Assembly: GCA_040877415.1 (NCBI GenBank)
Contig: JBBDNV010000012.1
Location: 1-42,146 of the forward strand
Direction of reading: 5' to 3'
Length of the DNA stretch: 42,146 nt
Source: JBBDNV01 sp040877415
Lineage (GTDB): Bacteria; Planctomycetota; Planctomycetia; Pirellulales; PALSA-1355
This document shows, one piece after another, positions 34,424 through 42,146 of this stretch (positions within the stretch are counted from its first letter, which is position 1; the number at the start of each line of letters is the position of its first letter). The notes beneath the pieces are model-generated. The model was not told where the DNA came from. It searched no databases and saw only the letters and a program-made list of their open reading frames with translations. A program made the translations under genes and the position numbers.

Positions 34424-35367
34424 GGTGCGTTGACCTCGGCCGGGGCCGCCGGCTCGCGTGCGGCCCGATCGGCCAGCTTGAGATAGGCCACGAAGATCTC
34501 CTCGAGCGACGGCGTGCGGATGCCCAGCTCCCGCACCCAGCCCGCCGCGCGGAGCGACTCGATTTCCTCTTCGCCCAATCCGCGCACGAGCAGTTGCCAT
34601 TGATGGTGGTGGCGGCGGGAATTGAGGATTTGGCCGCCGATCGGGGGCGTCTTGGTCGTATCGTCGGAGAGCGTGATGCTCAACTCGCGAATCTGATCCT
34701 TCAGCTCGTCGAGCCGCTCGACCAGGATCAATCGGCCTTCGCGCAGGATGGCAATGATGTCGGCCACGCGCTCGACTTCGCCGATTTGATGGCTCGACAA
34801 GAGCACCGTGCGGCCGGCCGCCGCGATGTCGACCATGCCTTCCAGGAACTCGCGCCGCACCAGCGTGTCGAGCCCCGAAGTCGGCTCGTCCAGGATCAAG
34901 AGCTCCGGCTCGTGCGCCAGGGCCAGCGCCAGCGAAACTTTGGCCCGCATGCCTTTCGACAGGCTCTTGATTTTGCGCGCGGGCGGCAATTGATACTCGG
35001 TTGCCAGTTGCAGATAGCGCTCGAAAAAGCCGCTGCCGTAGAACCCGGCCGTGAACCAGCCGATTTCGCTCGTCGTCATCCAGTCGTAGAGCGTGGGCCG
35101 CTCGGCCACGTAGCCGACGCGGCCGCGGACGGCCTGGCCCTGCCGCCGGCTGTCGAGGCCCAATACGGTCGAGCGTCCTTGGTCGGGCTCGGTCAATCCG
35201 AGCAGGATGCGAATGGCAGTGGTTTTGCCGGCCCCATTCTCGCCGAGTAGGGCGAACACGACGCCGCTGGGCACGTCGAACGACACGCCGTCGAGCGCCC
35301 GCTGGGCCCCGTAACACTTGGTAACCCCTTCGAGTCGAATCAGCGGCTGCATCGTCTTGGCCCTCAT
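34420..35367 (-). CDS. ABC transporter ATP-binding protein
   Basis: A 315-residue nucleotide-binding subunit. Walker A GENGAGKTT (residues 42-50), signature LSKGM (136-140), Walker B ELLILDE (155-161), D-loop SGLD and H-loop SSH (His193) are all present, so it should hydrolyse ATP. The Q-loop position reads YVAERP, Glu where Gln is usual, as in several ABC-2 exporters. After residue 220 the C-terminal tail (LSITLSDDTTKTPPIGG.. LEEIFVAYLKLADR) is of the type seen in CcmA/YtrB-like proteins. The start at 35367 overlaps the regulator stop as ATGA, and its own stop overlaps the permease start in the same way; this implies coupled translation of all three. An alternative Met at 35352 is possible. 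Confidence 0.93.
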   Translation of the reverse strand: MRAKTMQPLIRLEGVTKCYGAQRALDGVSFDVPSGVVFALLGENGAGKTTAIRILLGLTEPDQGRSTVLGLDSRRQGQAVRGRVGYVAERPTLYDWMTTSEIGWFTAGFYGSGFFERYLQLATEYQLPPARKIKSLSKGMRAKVSLALALAHEPELLILDEPTSGLDTLVRREFLEGMVDIAAAGRTVLLSSHQIGEVERVADIIAILREGRLILVERLDELKDQIRELSITLSDDTTKTPPIGGQILNSRRHHHQWQLLVRGLGEEEIESLRAAGWVRELGIRTPSLEEIFVAYLKLADRAAREPAAPAEVNAP

Positions 35368-35744
35368 CGGTCGATCGCGGAGAGTTCTTTTTCCACCAGC
35401 TCGCGCAGCTCGCGTTTTTCCAGTCGGCTCTGCCGGGCTTCGGCCAACACCTGGCGCAGCCGGGCGCGGATCAGTTTCAGGCGTTCGCCGCGGCAGCGTT
35501 CGGCGGCGCCCGCGGCCACTTCCAATCCGGTTCCGCGCACCGCGTCGAGCACCCGGTCGTCCTGCAACTGGCGGTAGGCGCGGGCGATCGTGTTGGGGTT
35601 GATGGCCAGATCGCGCGCCAGTTCGCGGACCGAAGGCACCAGCTCGCCGATTTTAAGCACGCCGCCGGCGACGGCGAATTTGATTTGCCTTACGATTTGA
35701 TCGTAGATCGCCAGGCCGTTGTGCGGATCGATATGAAAGAACAT
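35364..35744 (-). CDS. GntR-family (YtrA-type) transcriptional regulator
   Basis: A 126-residue protein from the ATG at 35744 (AGGA upstream). The N-terminal winged helix reads GLAIYDQIVRQIKFAVAGGVLK, then VPSVRELARDLAINPNTIARAYRQLQDDRVLDAVRGTGLEV, which matches the GntR DNA-binding domain closely. The short C-terminal part (about 50 helical residues) is typical of the YtrA subfamily, which mostly regulates adjacent ABC transporters. Longer upstream extension to 35822 would run over the promoter and is rejected. It is the first gene of the operon and sits just after an operator-like palindrome, so autorepression of the ABC genes is likely; the inducer is unknown. Confidence 0.92.
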   Translation of the reverse strand: MFFHIDPHNGLAIYDQIVRQIKFAVAGGVLKIGELVPSVRELARDLAINPNTIARAYRQLQDDRVLDAVRGTGLEVAAGAAERCRGERLKLIRARLRQVLAEARQSRLEKRELRELVEKELSAIDR

Positions 35745-35756
35745 CGCGCGTCCTGT

Positions 35757-35778
35757 CTGTACTAGTGTGCTAGTACAG
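35757..35778 (-). promoter_or_regulatory. Operator of the GntR-ABC operon
   Basis: Perfect 9-bp arms CTGTACTAG and CTAGTACAG around TGTG. The sequence overlaps the -10 box (35775-35780) and the expected start site, about 13 bases before the regulator ATG. It suits a dimeric GntR protein. Confidence 0.75.
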
Positions 35779-35803
35779 TATCTGATGGGCGGCACGTTGT
35801 CAA
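35775..35803 (-). promoter_or_regulatory. Promoter of the GntR-ABC operon
   Basis: On the minus strand TTGACA (35803-35798) is followed after 17 bases by TACTGT (35780-35775). The operator overlaps the -10, giving a simple repression layout. Confidence 0.7.
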
Positions 35804-36038
35804 GCATCGCGCGATCGCGCATCGCACGGCGCCAGCCTGGTGGCCGGCAGGCATTAGCCGGAATCGATTCTCCCAGGCGTTCTTGTGCGTCGATCGTTGG
35901 CCCGAAAGGGCACTACCGCTTGCACGTTTTGCCTGAGCCGCAGCCTCGCGACGAGGCTCAATGCTAGCTTGGGGCGGATTCGATGTAAGTACGAAGGGTT
36001 TCAAGTGGTGCGCCCACGCGCGACGAGGCCGGCCGTCC

Positions 36039-37442
36039 ATGCAATCGAGTGCGGCATATTCCGTTTCCATGAGTCGCTCCACTCGCGCGCGGAACGGAAC
36101 ATGGCCGCGGCTATTGTGCGGAGCGCTGGCGGCGCTGTTGGCCTTGTGCTGTCCTTTGGTCGGCGCCGGCCAGGAGGTGCCGGAACGCAAAACGGCCAGC
36201 CAGATTTATTTTGAAACGCTGGGCTCGCTGGCGCCGGCAACCGACGACGACAAGGGGTTCCCGCGCGTGTGGGACTTGGGCCGCGGCAGAACGATTCAGT
36301 TGCGCGGACGAATCGATCTCGACTCGCTGTGGACGGCGCAAAGCGCGGGCAATGTTTTGGCCTATGGCGACTTGGGCGACGTCGTGGGTCTGCGCCGAGC
36401 GCGCATCGGCGCCCAAGGCGATCTGGGCGACGGCCGCCGCTACGAGTTGGAAATCGATATGGCGATGGGCACGGTCGTGCCTCGAGACGTTTTCATCGGT
36501 TTCGGCCAGCCCAATCAAGGTGGCGAACGCCGCTTTGGACATTTCCGCGAGCCGTTCAGCCTAGAAGCCAATACCAGCGCGAATTACTACATGTTCATGG
36601 AGCGCTCACCGGTGAACGACTTGGACCCGGCCCGCGCCTGGGGGCTCTGCCTTTTTCGCTGCAACGCGGGCGAGACCACGACCTTGGCCGTCGGTCTGTT
36701 CCACAACGGCAGCGACGGTTCGGACTTTGAGGCGGGCGATGGCGCGGACGCAGCATTGACGGCGCGGTTGACGGCCGCTCCGATCCTGGAGAACGATGGC
36801 GAGGAACTGCTGCACGTGGGATTGGCTATTTCCGAACGCTTTCCCGAGAACAACGTCGTGATCATCAACCAGCACCCCCGCGCGCAGTTGTTGGACCCAA
36901 GCGATTCCACGCTATCGCCATTCGTGCCGGAGATCGAAATCCCCGCCGACTTTCAACAGCTCTTCAACCTTCAGTTGGCGACCAACAACGGTCCCTTCTG
37001 GACGCAGTCGGAATGGTACGGCACGATCATTCCCCAGTTTGGCAGCGGCCCGCTTTTCTTTCGCGGCTTTTATGTCTCCTGCGGCTACTTCTTGACCGGC
37101 GAGCATCACGAGTATGAGAAAGAAACGGGGGTGCTGGGTCCGGTGACGGTGAACCGCCCCCTGCTGCACGGCTGTTTTGGGCGCGATCGGCCCCACGGCT
37201 GGGGAGCCTGGGAATTGACGGCTCGGTTTTCGTATCTCGACTATTTCGATGCCGACCTGTCACCCGGACCGGCGGGGCAAAACATCGGAATCCGCCTGCC
37301 GCAGGCCACGTTTGGCGTCAACTGGTATTGGGCCGATCGGATGCGCCTCATGTTCAACTATTCTTATGAGGCTCCCGACGAATCGAATCTGGGCACCACC
37401 GACGCCAGCGTTTTCGGCACGCGCTTGAACGTGTTCTGGTGA
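36039..37442 (+). CDS. OprO/OprP-like phosphate-selective porin
   Basis: A 467-residue protein if started at the ATG at 36039 (GAGG 10 bases upstream). An ATG at 36069 without a good ribosome-binding site would give a more standard signal peptide; the frame is open further up. Signal sequence PRLLCGALAALLALCCPLVGA. The mature part shows the OprO/P pattern: GRTIQLRGRIDLDSLW, VGLRRARIGAQGDLGDGRRYELEIDMAMG, VFIGFGQPNQGGERRFGHFREPFSLEANTS, MERSP, FHNGSDGSDF, and a C-terminal barrel strand FGTRLNVFW. It is expected in the outer membrane taking up phosphate or other anions. Pho regulation is not visible. Neighbours are unrelated, so it is likely a single-gene unit; 35804-36038 and 37443-37653 hold no gene I can support. 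Confidence 0.85.
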   Translation: MQSSAAYSVSMSRSTRARNGTWPRLLCGALAALLALCCPLVGAGQEVPERKTASQIYFETLGSLAPATDDDKGFPRVWDLGRGRTIQLRGRIDLDSLWTAQSAGNVLAYGDLGDVVGLRRARIGAQGDLGDGRRYELEIDMAMGTVVPRDVFIGFGQPNQGGERRFGHFREPFSLEANTSANYYMFMERSPVNDLDPARAWGLCLFRCNAGETTTLAVGLFHNGSDGSDFEAGDGADAALTARLTAAPILENDGEELLHVGLAISERFPENNVVIINQHPRAQLLDPSDSTLSPFVPEIEIPADFQQLFNLQLATNNGPFWTQSEWYGTIIPQFGSGPLFFRGFYVSCGYFLTGEHHEYEKETGVLGPVTVNRPLLHGCFGRDRPHGWGAWELTARFSYLDYFDADLSPGPAGQNIGIRLPQATFGVNWYWADRMRLMFNYSYEAPDESNLGTTDASVFGTRLNVFW

Positions 37443-37653
37443 CGTTCGCCTTGCCCTGCTCGCCAAGACGTTCCGACCCGGAGCTCGGGCTGCGGATCGG
37501 CTGGGGCATTACGGATGAAGCGGCTCGATTCTTCGTCGATGCCGGATTCGGCTGGCGCTTCTAGCGGACGCCGGCGGCGATTAAACTTGGTGGCAATCGC
37601 CGTGGCGCGAGAGCCAACGCACGTCCTGCCGCTTACACCCAGAGAGGGTCGAC

Positions 37654-39633
37654 ATGTCACGCTCGCTCTTTTGCCTATCCGTATTCACCGGTCTGGCCAT
37701 TGCCCTGCCCTCCCGGGCCGTCGAAAACTCCAGCCCGCTTGTGGAAAAGGCCGGGTACTTCCAACAGGATCTGCTGGACAAACATTGGCTGGACGGGCTG
37801 TACGTTTCGATCGTGCCATCGCCGCCGGCGGGCTCGAAGCCGAACCACGACGTCAACGAGCCCGGCAACGTCATTCATGCCGGCGTCTGGACCGGCCGGT
37901 ATCTGGCGGGGGTCGGATACCAGTTTGCCGTCACGCGCGATGCCCGGGTTCGCGAGCACGGCGGGCAAATCCTGCGAGCGCTCGGCATCCTGCAGGAAGT
38001 GACCGGAAAGCCGGGATTGCTGGCCCGCGGATACGTGAAAGGACACGGCCCGGTATTGGGCTGGGAGCGCAACGGGGCCAATTCGACCGAATGGCACCAG
38101 GGACAGGGAGCGTACGCAGATTACCGCTGGTACGGCGACGTGAGCGTCGACAATTTCAACGCCGTGCTTTACGGCTACGCGGTGTATTACGACCTGGCCG
38201 CCGACGACGACCAGAAACAGGTGATTGACCACGACGTCGATCGGTTGATGACCCACTTGCTGGAAAACCACTGCCGCATCATCGACGCCGACGGCGAAGT
38301 AACGCAGTTCGGCCACGTGGGCATCGATCCTGATCCGGCGCGCGACGCGTACTACGACAAGTTGTACGAGCAGCGGCGACGCTTTTACGGCGTCGACAGC
38401 GTCGACAAGATGCCGCTGCGGGCCTCGCTGATGCTGCTACCCGATTTGCTGATCGCGCATCGCGTTACCGGCAAGCCCGAGTACCTGGATTTTTATCGGC
38501 GCGTCGTGACCCGCTTCAAGGACAATCCCGAGCCCGACTTCGATCGCCAGCCGTCTTCGTCCGAGCGCCGGGCCGGCACGAACCATAGCGGCGAAGGTCA
38601 GGCCTACGAAGCGCTGTACAACCTCAATCGCTACGAGCAGGATCCAGAGCTCTTGGCGAAGTATCGCGAGTGGGTCGGCGGCCTGTGGGAACGCAATTGG
38701 ATGGAGGGCAACTCGCTGTTTACGTACATGACGCTCGCCATGCTGCCCGAGTACGTCGCGCCGCACGAGCCCGGCAAGCCGCGGGCGACGTCGGCGGAAG
38801 TTGAGCACGCCGAAGAGGCGCTGCGGCTGGCGGGCGAAACGCTGGCGCGATTTCCGGTCGATCGCGTGCTGCGGCCGGTGATGAACTCGCTGCGCACGGA
38901 CATTGAAATCAGCTCCACGGGCGACCGCTTTCGTCAGAAGCAGGCGGCCACGCCGCTCCCCATCGACCAGCGCCCGCTGGACAACGAATACGAATGGAAG
39001 GGCAATCCGTACCGGCTCGACGGCTGGCTGAAACCCACGCTCACGGCGATCGAGTTTTCGTGCGACGATCCGCTCGTGGCCTGGTTTGCCGACAGCCACG
39101 GCCGGATGTACCGCACGCTCGACGGCGGCCGCTCGTGGCACGACGTTTCGACGGGCCTGATGGGCGCCGACGTCCGGAACCTGGTCGCCTCGAAGGAAAG
39201 GACGCTTGTAGTTTGGGCGCAGACCGGTGGCGGAGTTTTCGTCACGCGCGACGGCGGAATGAGCTGGAGACCGGCGGGCGACGACGCGCCCGAGTTCGCC
39301 GCGCCCGACTTCAGGGAGTGGGTCAAGCTCTCAGATTCCCTGTGGATGCGCGTCAACGGCGAAAGTCAACTGGAGCGGAGCACCGACGGCGGCCGTTCCG
39401 CCGAGCCGGCCGCGCAGGGCTGGCGCATCGCAATTGCGAGCAGCGTGTTTCACACCCCGTGGGGCATTGTGGCTAGCGGCCCGGGCGGAGCCTATCGGAC
39501 TACCGACGGCCGAAACTGGCAGGAATTAAAGCTGTGGCGCGAGGACGAAACCGGCGCCGCCGATTTCTTGCACGCCTACTGGATGGGGCGCTACTACGGC
39601 TTTGTTCCGCCCGACGCCGTGAAGCAAGAATAA
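37654..39633 (+). CDS. Secreted alpha-helical toroid plus BNR-like repeat protein
   Basis: A 659-residue protein with an ATG preceded by GAGAGGG and a signal peptide (LFCLSVFTGLAIALPSRA). Residues about 25-430 are helix-rich with repeated aromatic pairs (WTGRYLAGVGYQFAVTRD, VDNFNAVLYGYAVYYDLA, GEGQAYEALYNLNRYEQD, LLAKYREWVGGLWERNW), as in (alpha/alpha)6 toroid proteins such as polysaccharide lyases and unsaturated glycan hydrolases. Residues about 470-650 carry Asp-box/BNR-like motifs: GRMYRTLDGGRSWHDVS, GVFVTRDGGMSWRPAG, and GGAYRTTDGRNWQEL. This pairing suggests a secreted glycan-active enzyme with a propeller module. No catalytic residues can be named from sequence alone. It stands alone between the porin and the convergent STAS gene. 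Confidence 0.75.
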   Translation: MSRSLFCLSVFTGLAIALPSRAVENSSPLVEKAGYFQQDLLDKHWLDGLYVSIVPSPPAGSKPNHDVNEPGNVIHAGVWTGRYLAGVGYQFAVTRDARVREHGGQILRALGILQEVTGKPGLLARGYVKGHGPVLGWERNGANSTEWHQGQGAYADYRWYGDVSVDNFNAVLYGYAVYYDLAADDDQKQVIDHDVDRLMTHLLENHCRIIDADGEVTQFGHVGIDPDPARDAYYDKLYEQRRRFYGVDSVDKMPLRASLMLLPDLLIAHRVTGKPEYLDFYRRVVTRFKDNPEPDFDRQPSSSERRAGTNHSGEGQAYEALYNLNRYEQDPELLAKYREWVGGLWERNWMEGNSLFTYMTLAMLPEYVAPHEPGKPRATSAEVEHAEEALRLAGETLARFPVDRVLRPVMNSLRTDIEISSTGDRFRQKQAATPLPIDQRPLDNEYEWKGNPYRLDGWLKPTLTAIEFSCDDPLVAWFADSHGRMYRTLDGGRSWHDVSTGLMGADVRNLVASKERTLVVWAQTGGGVFVTRDGGMSWRPAGDDAPEFAAPDFREWVKLSDSLWMRVNGESQLERSTDGGRSAEPAAQGWRIAIASSVFHTPWGIVASGPGGAYRTTDGRNWQELKLWREDETGAADFLHAYWMGRYYGFVPPDAVKQE

Positions 39634-39655
39634 GGTCGCCAGGCGGCGGACACCA

Positions 39656-40021
39656 TCAAAACTTGGCCAGGGCCGTGTCCGCGTCCTGGTGGATTTCGAA
39701 CAGCTTGTCGAGCTTGGTGATCTTGAAAACGTCGAGCGGATTCTTGGCGATGCCGCACAGCTTCAGCTTGATCTTGTCGGCCTTGCAACGCTTGTGCAGT
39801 TGGATGAGCTTGCCCAGCATGGCGCTCGACATGTACTCGACCGTCTTGAAGTTCACGAGCAATTTTCGGTTGCTCGATGCTTCCAGTTCGGCCTGATCGA
39901 ACTCCCGGCCGATCTGGTCAATGACCATCTGATCGAGAATCGAGGCCTGGTTGAAGCTGACGACGAGCACTTCGCCGGCGTCTTCGAGTGCGAGATAAGT
40001 GTACTTGAACGTCTTGGCCAT
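39656..40021 (-). CDS. STAS-domain protein (anti-sigma factor antagonist type)
   Basis: A 121-residue protein from the ATG at 40021. It is a single STAS domain: FKYTYLALEDAGEVLVVSFNQ, DQMVIDQIGREFDQAEL, LLVNFKTVEYMSSAMLGKLIQLHKRCK, LKLCGIAKNPLDVFKITKLDKLF. Ser65/Ser66 lie where SpoIIAA-type antagonists have the phosphorylated serine, although the usual preceding Asp is Met. Such proteins bind anti-sigma kinases of partner-switch modules. No RsbW-like kinase or sigma gene is adjacent, so the partner is elsewhere. A weak AGGCG sits 9 bases upstream. The frame is open further upstream but that part looks non-coding. Confidence 0.88.
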   Translation of the reverse strand: MAKTFKYTYLALEDAGEVLVVSFNQASILDQMVIDQIGREFDQAELEASSNRKLLVNFKTVEYMSSAMLGKLIQLHKRCKADKIKLKLCGIAKNPLDVFKITKLDKLFEIHQDADTALAKF

Positions 40022-40309
40022 GGAACGGATCGCCTGGACAGCGTGTCGGTCATCGGCAAGCCGCGACGCGCTGGCGCGGCAGTCGATCGGATAGAGTCTA
40101 CGGCGGCACCCGTCGAATGGCAACCTCAATGGTTTCCACGCGGCGGCCGTCGTCGTCGCGAACGAAGGGCTTCGTCGGGGGCGGCGGTCAGCGGGCCGTG
40201 CGGACCAAGGGGGTTGGCTCCGACCTCTCGGCGTTTTGACGAAGGCTGGGCACGATTGCCGTCGATCGCACCCCGGGCCTCGGCGCGGCGGGTGGCCGGG
40301 GCATTTGCC
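40022..40309. other. Divergent intergenic stretch, nothing recognised
   Basis: About 290 bases between the STAS gene and the promoter of the efflux genes. No ORF or RNA with support; the minus-strand STAS promoter must lie here. Confidence 0.4.
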
Positions 40310-40338
40310 GTGACACGCCGCGATCAGGCGGTTAGAAT
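40310..40338 (+). promoter_or_regulatory. Probable promoter of the MacA/MacB-like genes
   Basis: GTGACA (40310-40315), 17 bases, TAGAAT (40333-40338), about 90 bases before the ATG at 40428. Each hexamer differs by one base from consensus. Confidence 0.5.
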
Positions 40339-40427
40339 GAACCCGTTGGAACACAGTGTCTACCGCGCGGCGGCAGCCGTTCCAAGCTGGCCCGTCGCGC
40401 GGCACGCTTTCTCGAACGAGGTGGGGC

Positions 40428-41963
40428 ATGCGATCCAGCACCAGCGATTCTCCGGCACGTCGATCCCCCCTGCGCAGGCGCGGCTCGCTCACCGGACAAC
40501 TCGTCCTGTTCACCGCTGTGGCCGGCGCGGCCAGCATCGGTTCGGCCGTCTGGTACATCCGGCCGTTTTCGGGCGCGACCGAGGATGGCTCGGCGCTCGT
40601 CGAGCGGGTCGTCCGCGGCACCTTCGAGCACGACATTGTCGAACGCGGCGAGCTGGAAAGCTCGAACAACGTTTTGGTGCGCTGCGAAGTGCAGTCGCGC
40701 ACCACGGGCACGAACGGAGTGAAAATCATCGAGATCGTGCCCGAGGGCACCGTCGTGAAAACGGGCGATTCTCTGATCCGCTTCGACGACGCCGCGCTGC
40801 AGGCCGAGCGGACGACGCAATTGATCAACGTCGGCAGCGCCGAGGCGGCGGCCGCCCAGTCGCAAAACGACCTGGAAACCGCCGTCATTTCGCGCAAGGA
40901 GTACGAGTTCGGCGAATTCGAAACGGAGCGCGAAAAAATCCTCGGCGAAAAGCTGGTGGCCAGCCAGGCCACGATCCACGCCGAGGAAAGCGTGGCCCAC
41001 AGCAAGAAGATGCTGCGCCGCGGGTACATTCCGAAGCTTCAGCTACAAAGCGACGAGTTTCGCCTGGCCAAAGCCCAATCCGACCTGAGGGCCGCGGAAG
41101 TGAAGTTCCACGCGCTAGTCGAATACACGAGGCCCAAAAAGATCTCGGAGCTCGATTCCAAGGTCAAGACCAGCGAGGCAAAGCTCAAGAGCGACGAAGC
41201 CAAGCTGGCGCTCGAGCGCCAGAAGCTGCAAGTGCTCGACGAACAAATAGCCAAGTGCGTTGTTAAGGCTCCCGTCGACGGCCAGGTGATTTACGATCAC
41301 GAGCGGGATGACTGGGGGGGCTCGGAATACCAGATCAAACAGGGCGCGGTGATTCACGAGCAGCGCGTGGTCATCCGGCTGCCCGATCCCAAGAAAATGC
41401 AGGTCGTGGCCAAAGTCGCCGAAGCGCGCATCGACCGCATCAAGGTCGGCATGCCCGCCAAGTTCGAAGTCGAAGGATTGCCCGACGTCAAGCTCACCGG
41501 AAAGGTGACGCGGGTCAACGAGTATCCGGCCTCGGAGAACTGGTTCAACGCGACCGTCAAGGAATACGCCACCACGGTTGAAGTGTTCGAGCCGCCGGCC
41601 GGACTGCGGCCCGGCATGACGGCCAAGGTGGCCATCCGCGTGGAGACGATCGCCGACGCGCTGCAGGTGCCGATCCAGTCGGTCGTCGAGCGGGAGGGAA
41701 AGTACTACTGTCTGCGCCGCAGCGGCGCGGCGATTGAGCCGTGCGAGGTTGTCGTCGGCGCGACCAACGAAAAGTTCATCGTGATTCGCGACGGGGTGAA
41801 GGTCGACGACGAAGTGTTGCTCAACCCGCGGGCACGCCTGGCCGATGTGAACATGCAGGACGCGGCGCTGATCGCGCAAGCGCACCCCGACAAACCGCGA
41901 CAAGGCGAAGCGGACCGAAAGCCGACCGGCGCTCCGGGCGCGGCCGGAGGCGCCGGGTCATGA
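40428..41963 (+). CDS. HlyD/MacA-like periplasmic adaptor of an ABC efflux system
   Basis: A 511-residue protein from the ATG at 40428 (GAGGTGGGGC upstream). One N-terminal membrane anchor (SLTGQLVLFTAVAGAASIGSAVWYI), then a biotinyl-lipoyl half (IIEIVPEGTVVKTGDSLIRFD), a long coiled coil (about residues 130-290, with QAERTTQLINVG.. LAKAQSDLRAAEVKF.. SKVKTSEAKLKSDEAKLALERQKLQVLDEQI), the second lipoyl half (KCVVKAPVDGQVIY), and a beta-barrel (MQVVAKVAEARIDRIKVGMPAKFEVEG..TGKVTRVNEY). The C-terminus ends with a Pro/Gly-rich tail. Together with the next gene, ATGA-overlapped, it forms a MacA-MacB type tripartite exporter or lipoprotein/cell-wall transport system. The ABC partner gene is incomplete here. 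Confidence 0.88.
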   Translation: MRSSTSDSPARRSPLRRRGSLTGQLVLFTAVAGAASIGSAVWYIRPFSGATEDGSALVERVVRGTFEHDIVERGELESSNNVLVRCEVQSRTTGTNGVKIIEIVPEGTVVKTGDSLIRFDDAALQAERTTQLINVGSAEAAAAQSQNDLETAVISRKEYEFGEFETEREKILGEKLVASQATIHAEESVAHSKKMLRRGYIPKLQLQSDEFRLAKAQSDLRAAEVKFHALVEYTRPKKISELDSKVKTSEAKLKSDEAKLALERQKLQVLDEQIAKCVVKAPVDGQVIYDHERDDWGGSEYQIKQGAVIHEQRVVIRLPDPKKMQVVAKVAEARIDRIKVGMPAKFEVEGLPDVKLTGKVTRVNEYPASENWFNATVKEYATTVEVFEPPAGLRPGMTAKVAIRVETIADALQVPIQSVVEREGKYYCLRRSGAAIEPCEVVVGATNEKFIVIRDGVKVDDEVLLNPRARLADVNMQDAALIAQAHPDKPRQGEADRKPTGAPGAAGGAGS

Positions 41964-42146
41964 GGGGCTTTTCGCTTCGCGCGTGGAAGATCGGCGTGCG
42001 GAGCCTGCGCTTGCATCCGTTGCGATCTTCGTTGACCATTCTCGGCATCCTGGTTGGCGTGGCCAGCGTCATTTGGCTGTTGGCCATCGGACAGGGAATC
42101 GCCAGCGCCGCGCAGCGGCAGATCGAAAGCCTGGGCGCCGAAAACA
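41960..42146 (+). CDS. MacB-like ABC permease, partial (window end)
   Basis: The first 62 residues of a permease whose ATG overlaps the adaptor stop (ATGA). The segment RAWKIGVRSLRLHPLRSSLTILGILVGVASVIWLLAIGQGI is the usual N-terminus of MacB/FtsX permeases, with a first membrane span and a periplasmic domain starting at AAQRQIESLGAEN. The rest lies beyond the window. An ATP-binding subunit, if separate, should follow. Confidence 0.85.
   Translation, partial: MRGFSLRAWKIGVRSLRLHPLRSSLTILGILVGVASVIWLLAIGQGIASAAQRQIESLGAEN

Noticed and set aside
34424..35317. Extension of the permease frame upstream of 34423
   Set aside because: This part overlaps the ABC ATPase in another frame and reads as Arg/Ala-rich noise. 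The ATGA junction at 34423 and the membrane helix just after it fix the real start.
36069..36140. Lipoprotein signal (LALCC) in the porin
   Set aside because: The residues before the Cys do not fit a lipobox (Ala/Gly at -1 is missing), and the protein is a barrel with a normal signal peptide.

Overview
The window looks like a piece of a planctomycete chromosome, most likely Pirellulales-like. It is probably a metagenome or draft scaffold, because it contains an exactly 100-base N gap. The lineage call is inference from gene content: a giant secreted protein with an N-terminal LEDRRLL (LEPR-XLL-like) motif, ELWxxDGTxxGT repeats and a C-terminal dockerin; several PEP-CTERM proteins; a planctomycete-style ECF sigma factor; Cys-rich outer-membrane barrels; GC-rich DNA with long antisense shadow ORFs.

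Layout. 1-2.5 kb: REP-like repeats, a 102-bp palindromic element, a cysteine desulfurase and a secreted coiled-coil protein, both on the minus strand. 2.8-4.1 kb: an ECF-like sigma factor with a long C-terminal extension. 4.3-9.1 kb: a promoter and two tandem terminator-like hairpins, then a cluster of PEP-CTERM proteins, one of which is two duplicated genes fused by a small indel. 9.3-10.3 kb: a secreted alpha/beta hydrolase and tRNA-Phe. 10.5-22.9 kb, minus: one giant repeat protein of at least about 4100 residues, interrupted by the gap. 23.3-28.7 kb: the second copy of the 102-bp element, two outer-membrane barrel proteins with Cys-rich linkers, and two secreted beta-propeller proteins encoded convergently. 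29-30.7 kb: an Nramp-fold transporter. 30.7-31.5 kb: a Y1/HUH (RAYT-like) transposase flanked by three copies of a perfect 22-bp palindrome. 31.5-35.8 kb, minus: a GntR-ABC ATPase-ABC permease operon with ATGA overlaps and a visible promoter and operator. 36-39.6 kb: an OprO/P-like porin and a secreted alpha-helical plus BNR-like protein. 39.7-42.1 kb: a STAS protein, then a MacA/MacB-like efflux pair cut by the window end.

How it fits together. Most genes encode envelope or secreted products: giant surface protein, PEP-CTERM anchored proteins, barrels, glycan-type propellers, porin and efflux. No exosortase, CRISPR array or phage is visible. The strongest candidate for an unusual system is the RAYT-like gene with its own palindromes. 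Next come the twin-hairpin leader of the PEP-CTERM cluster and the repeat mosaicism and gene fusion in the surface-protein genes.
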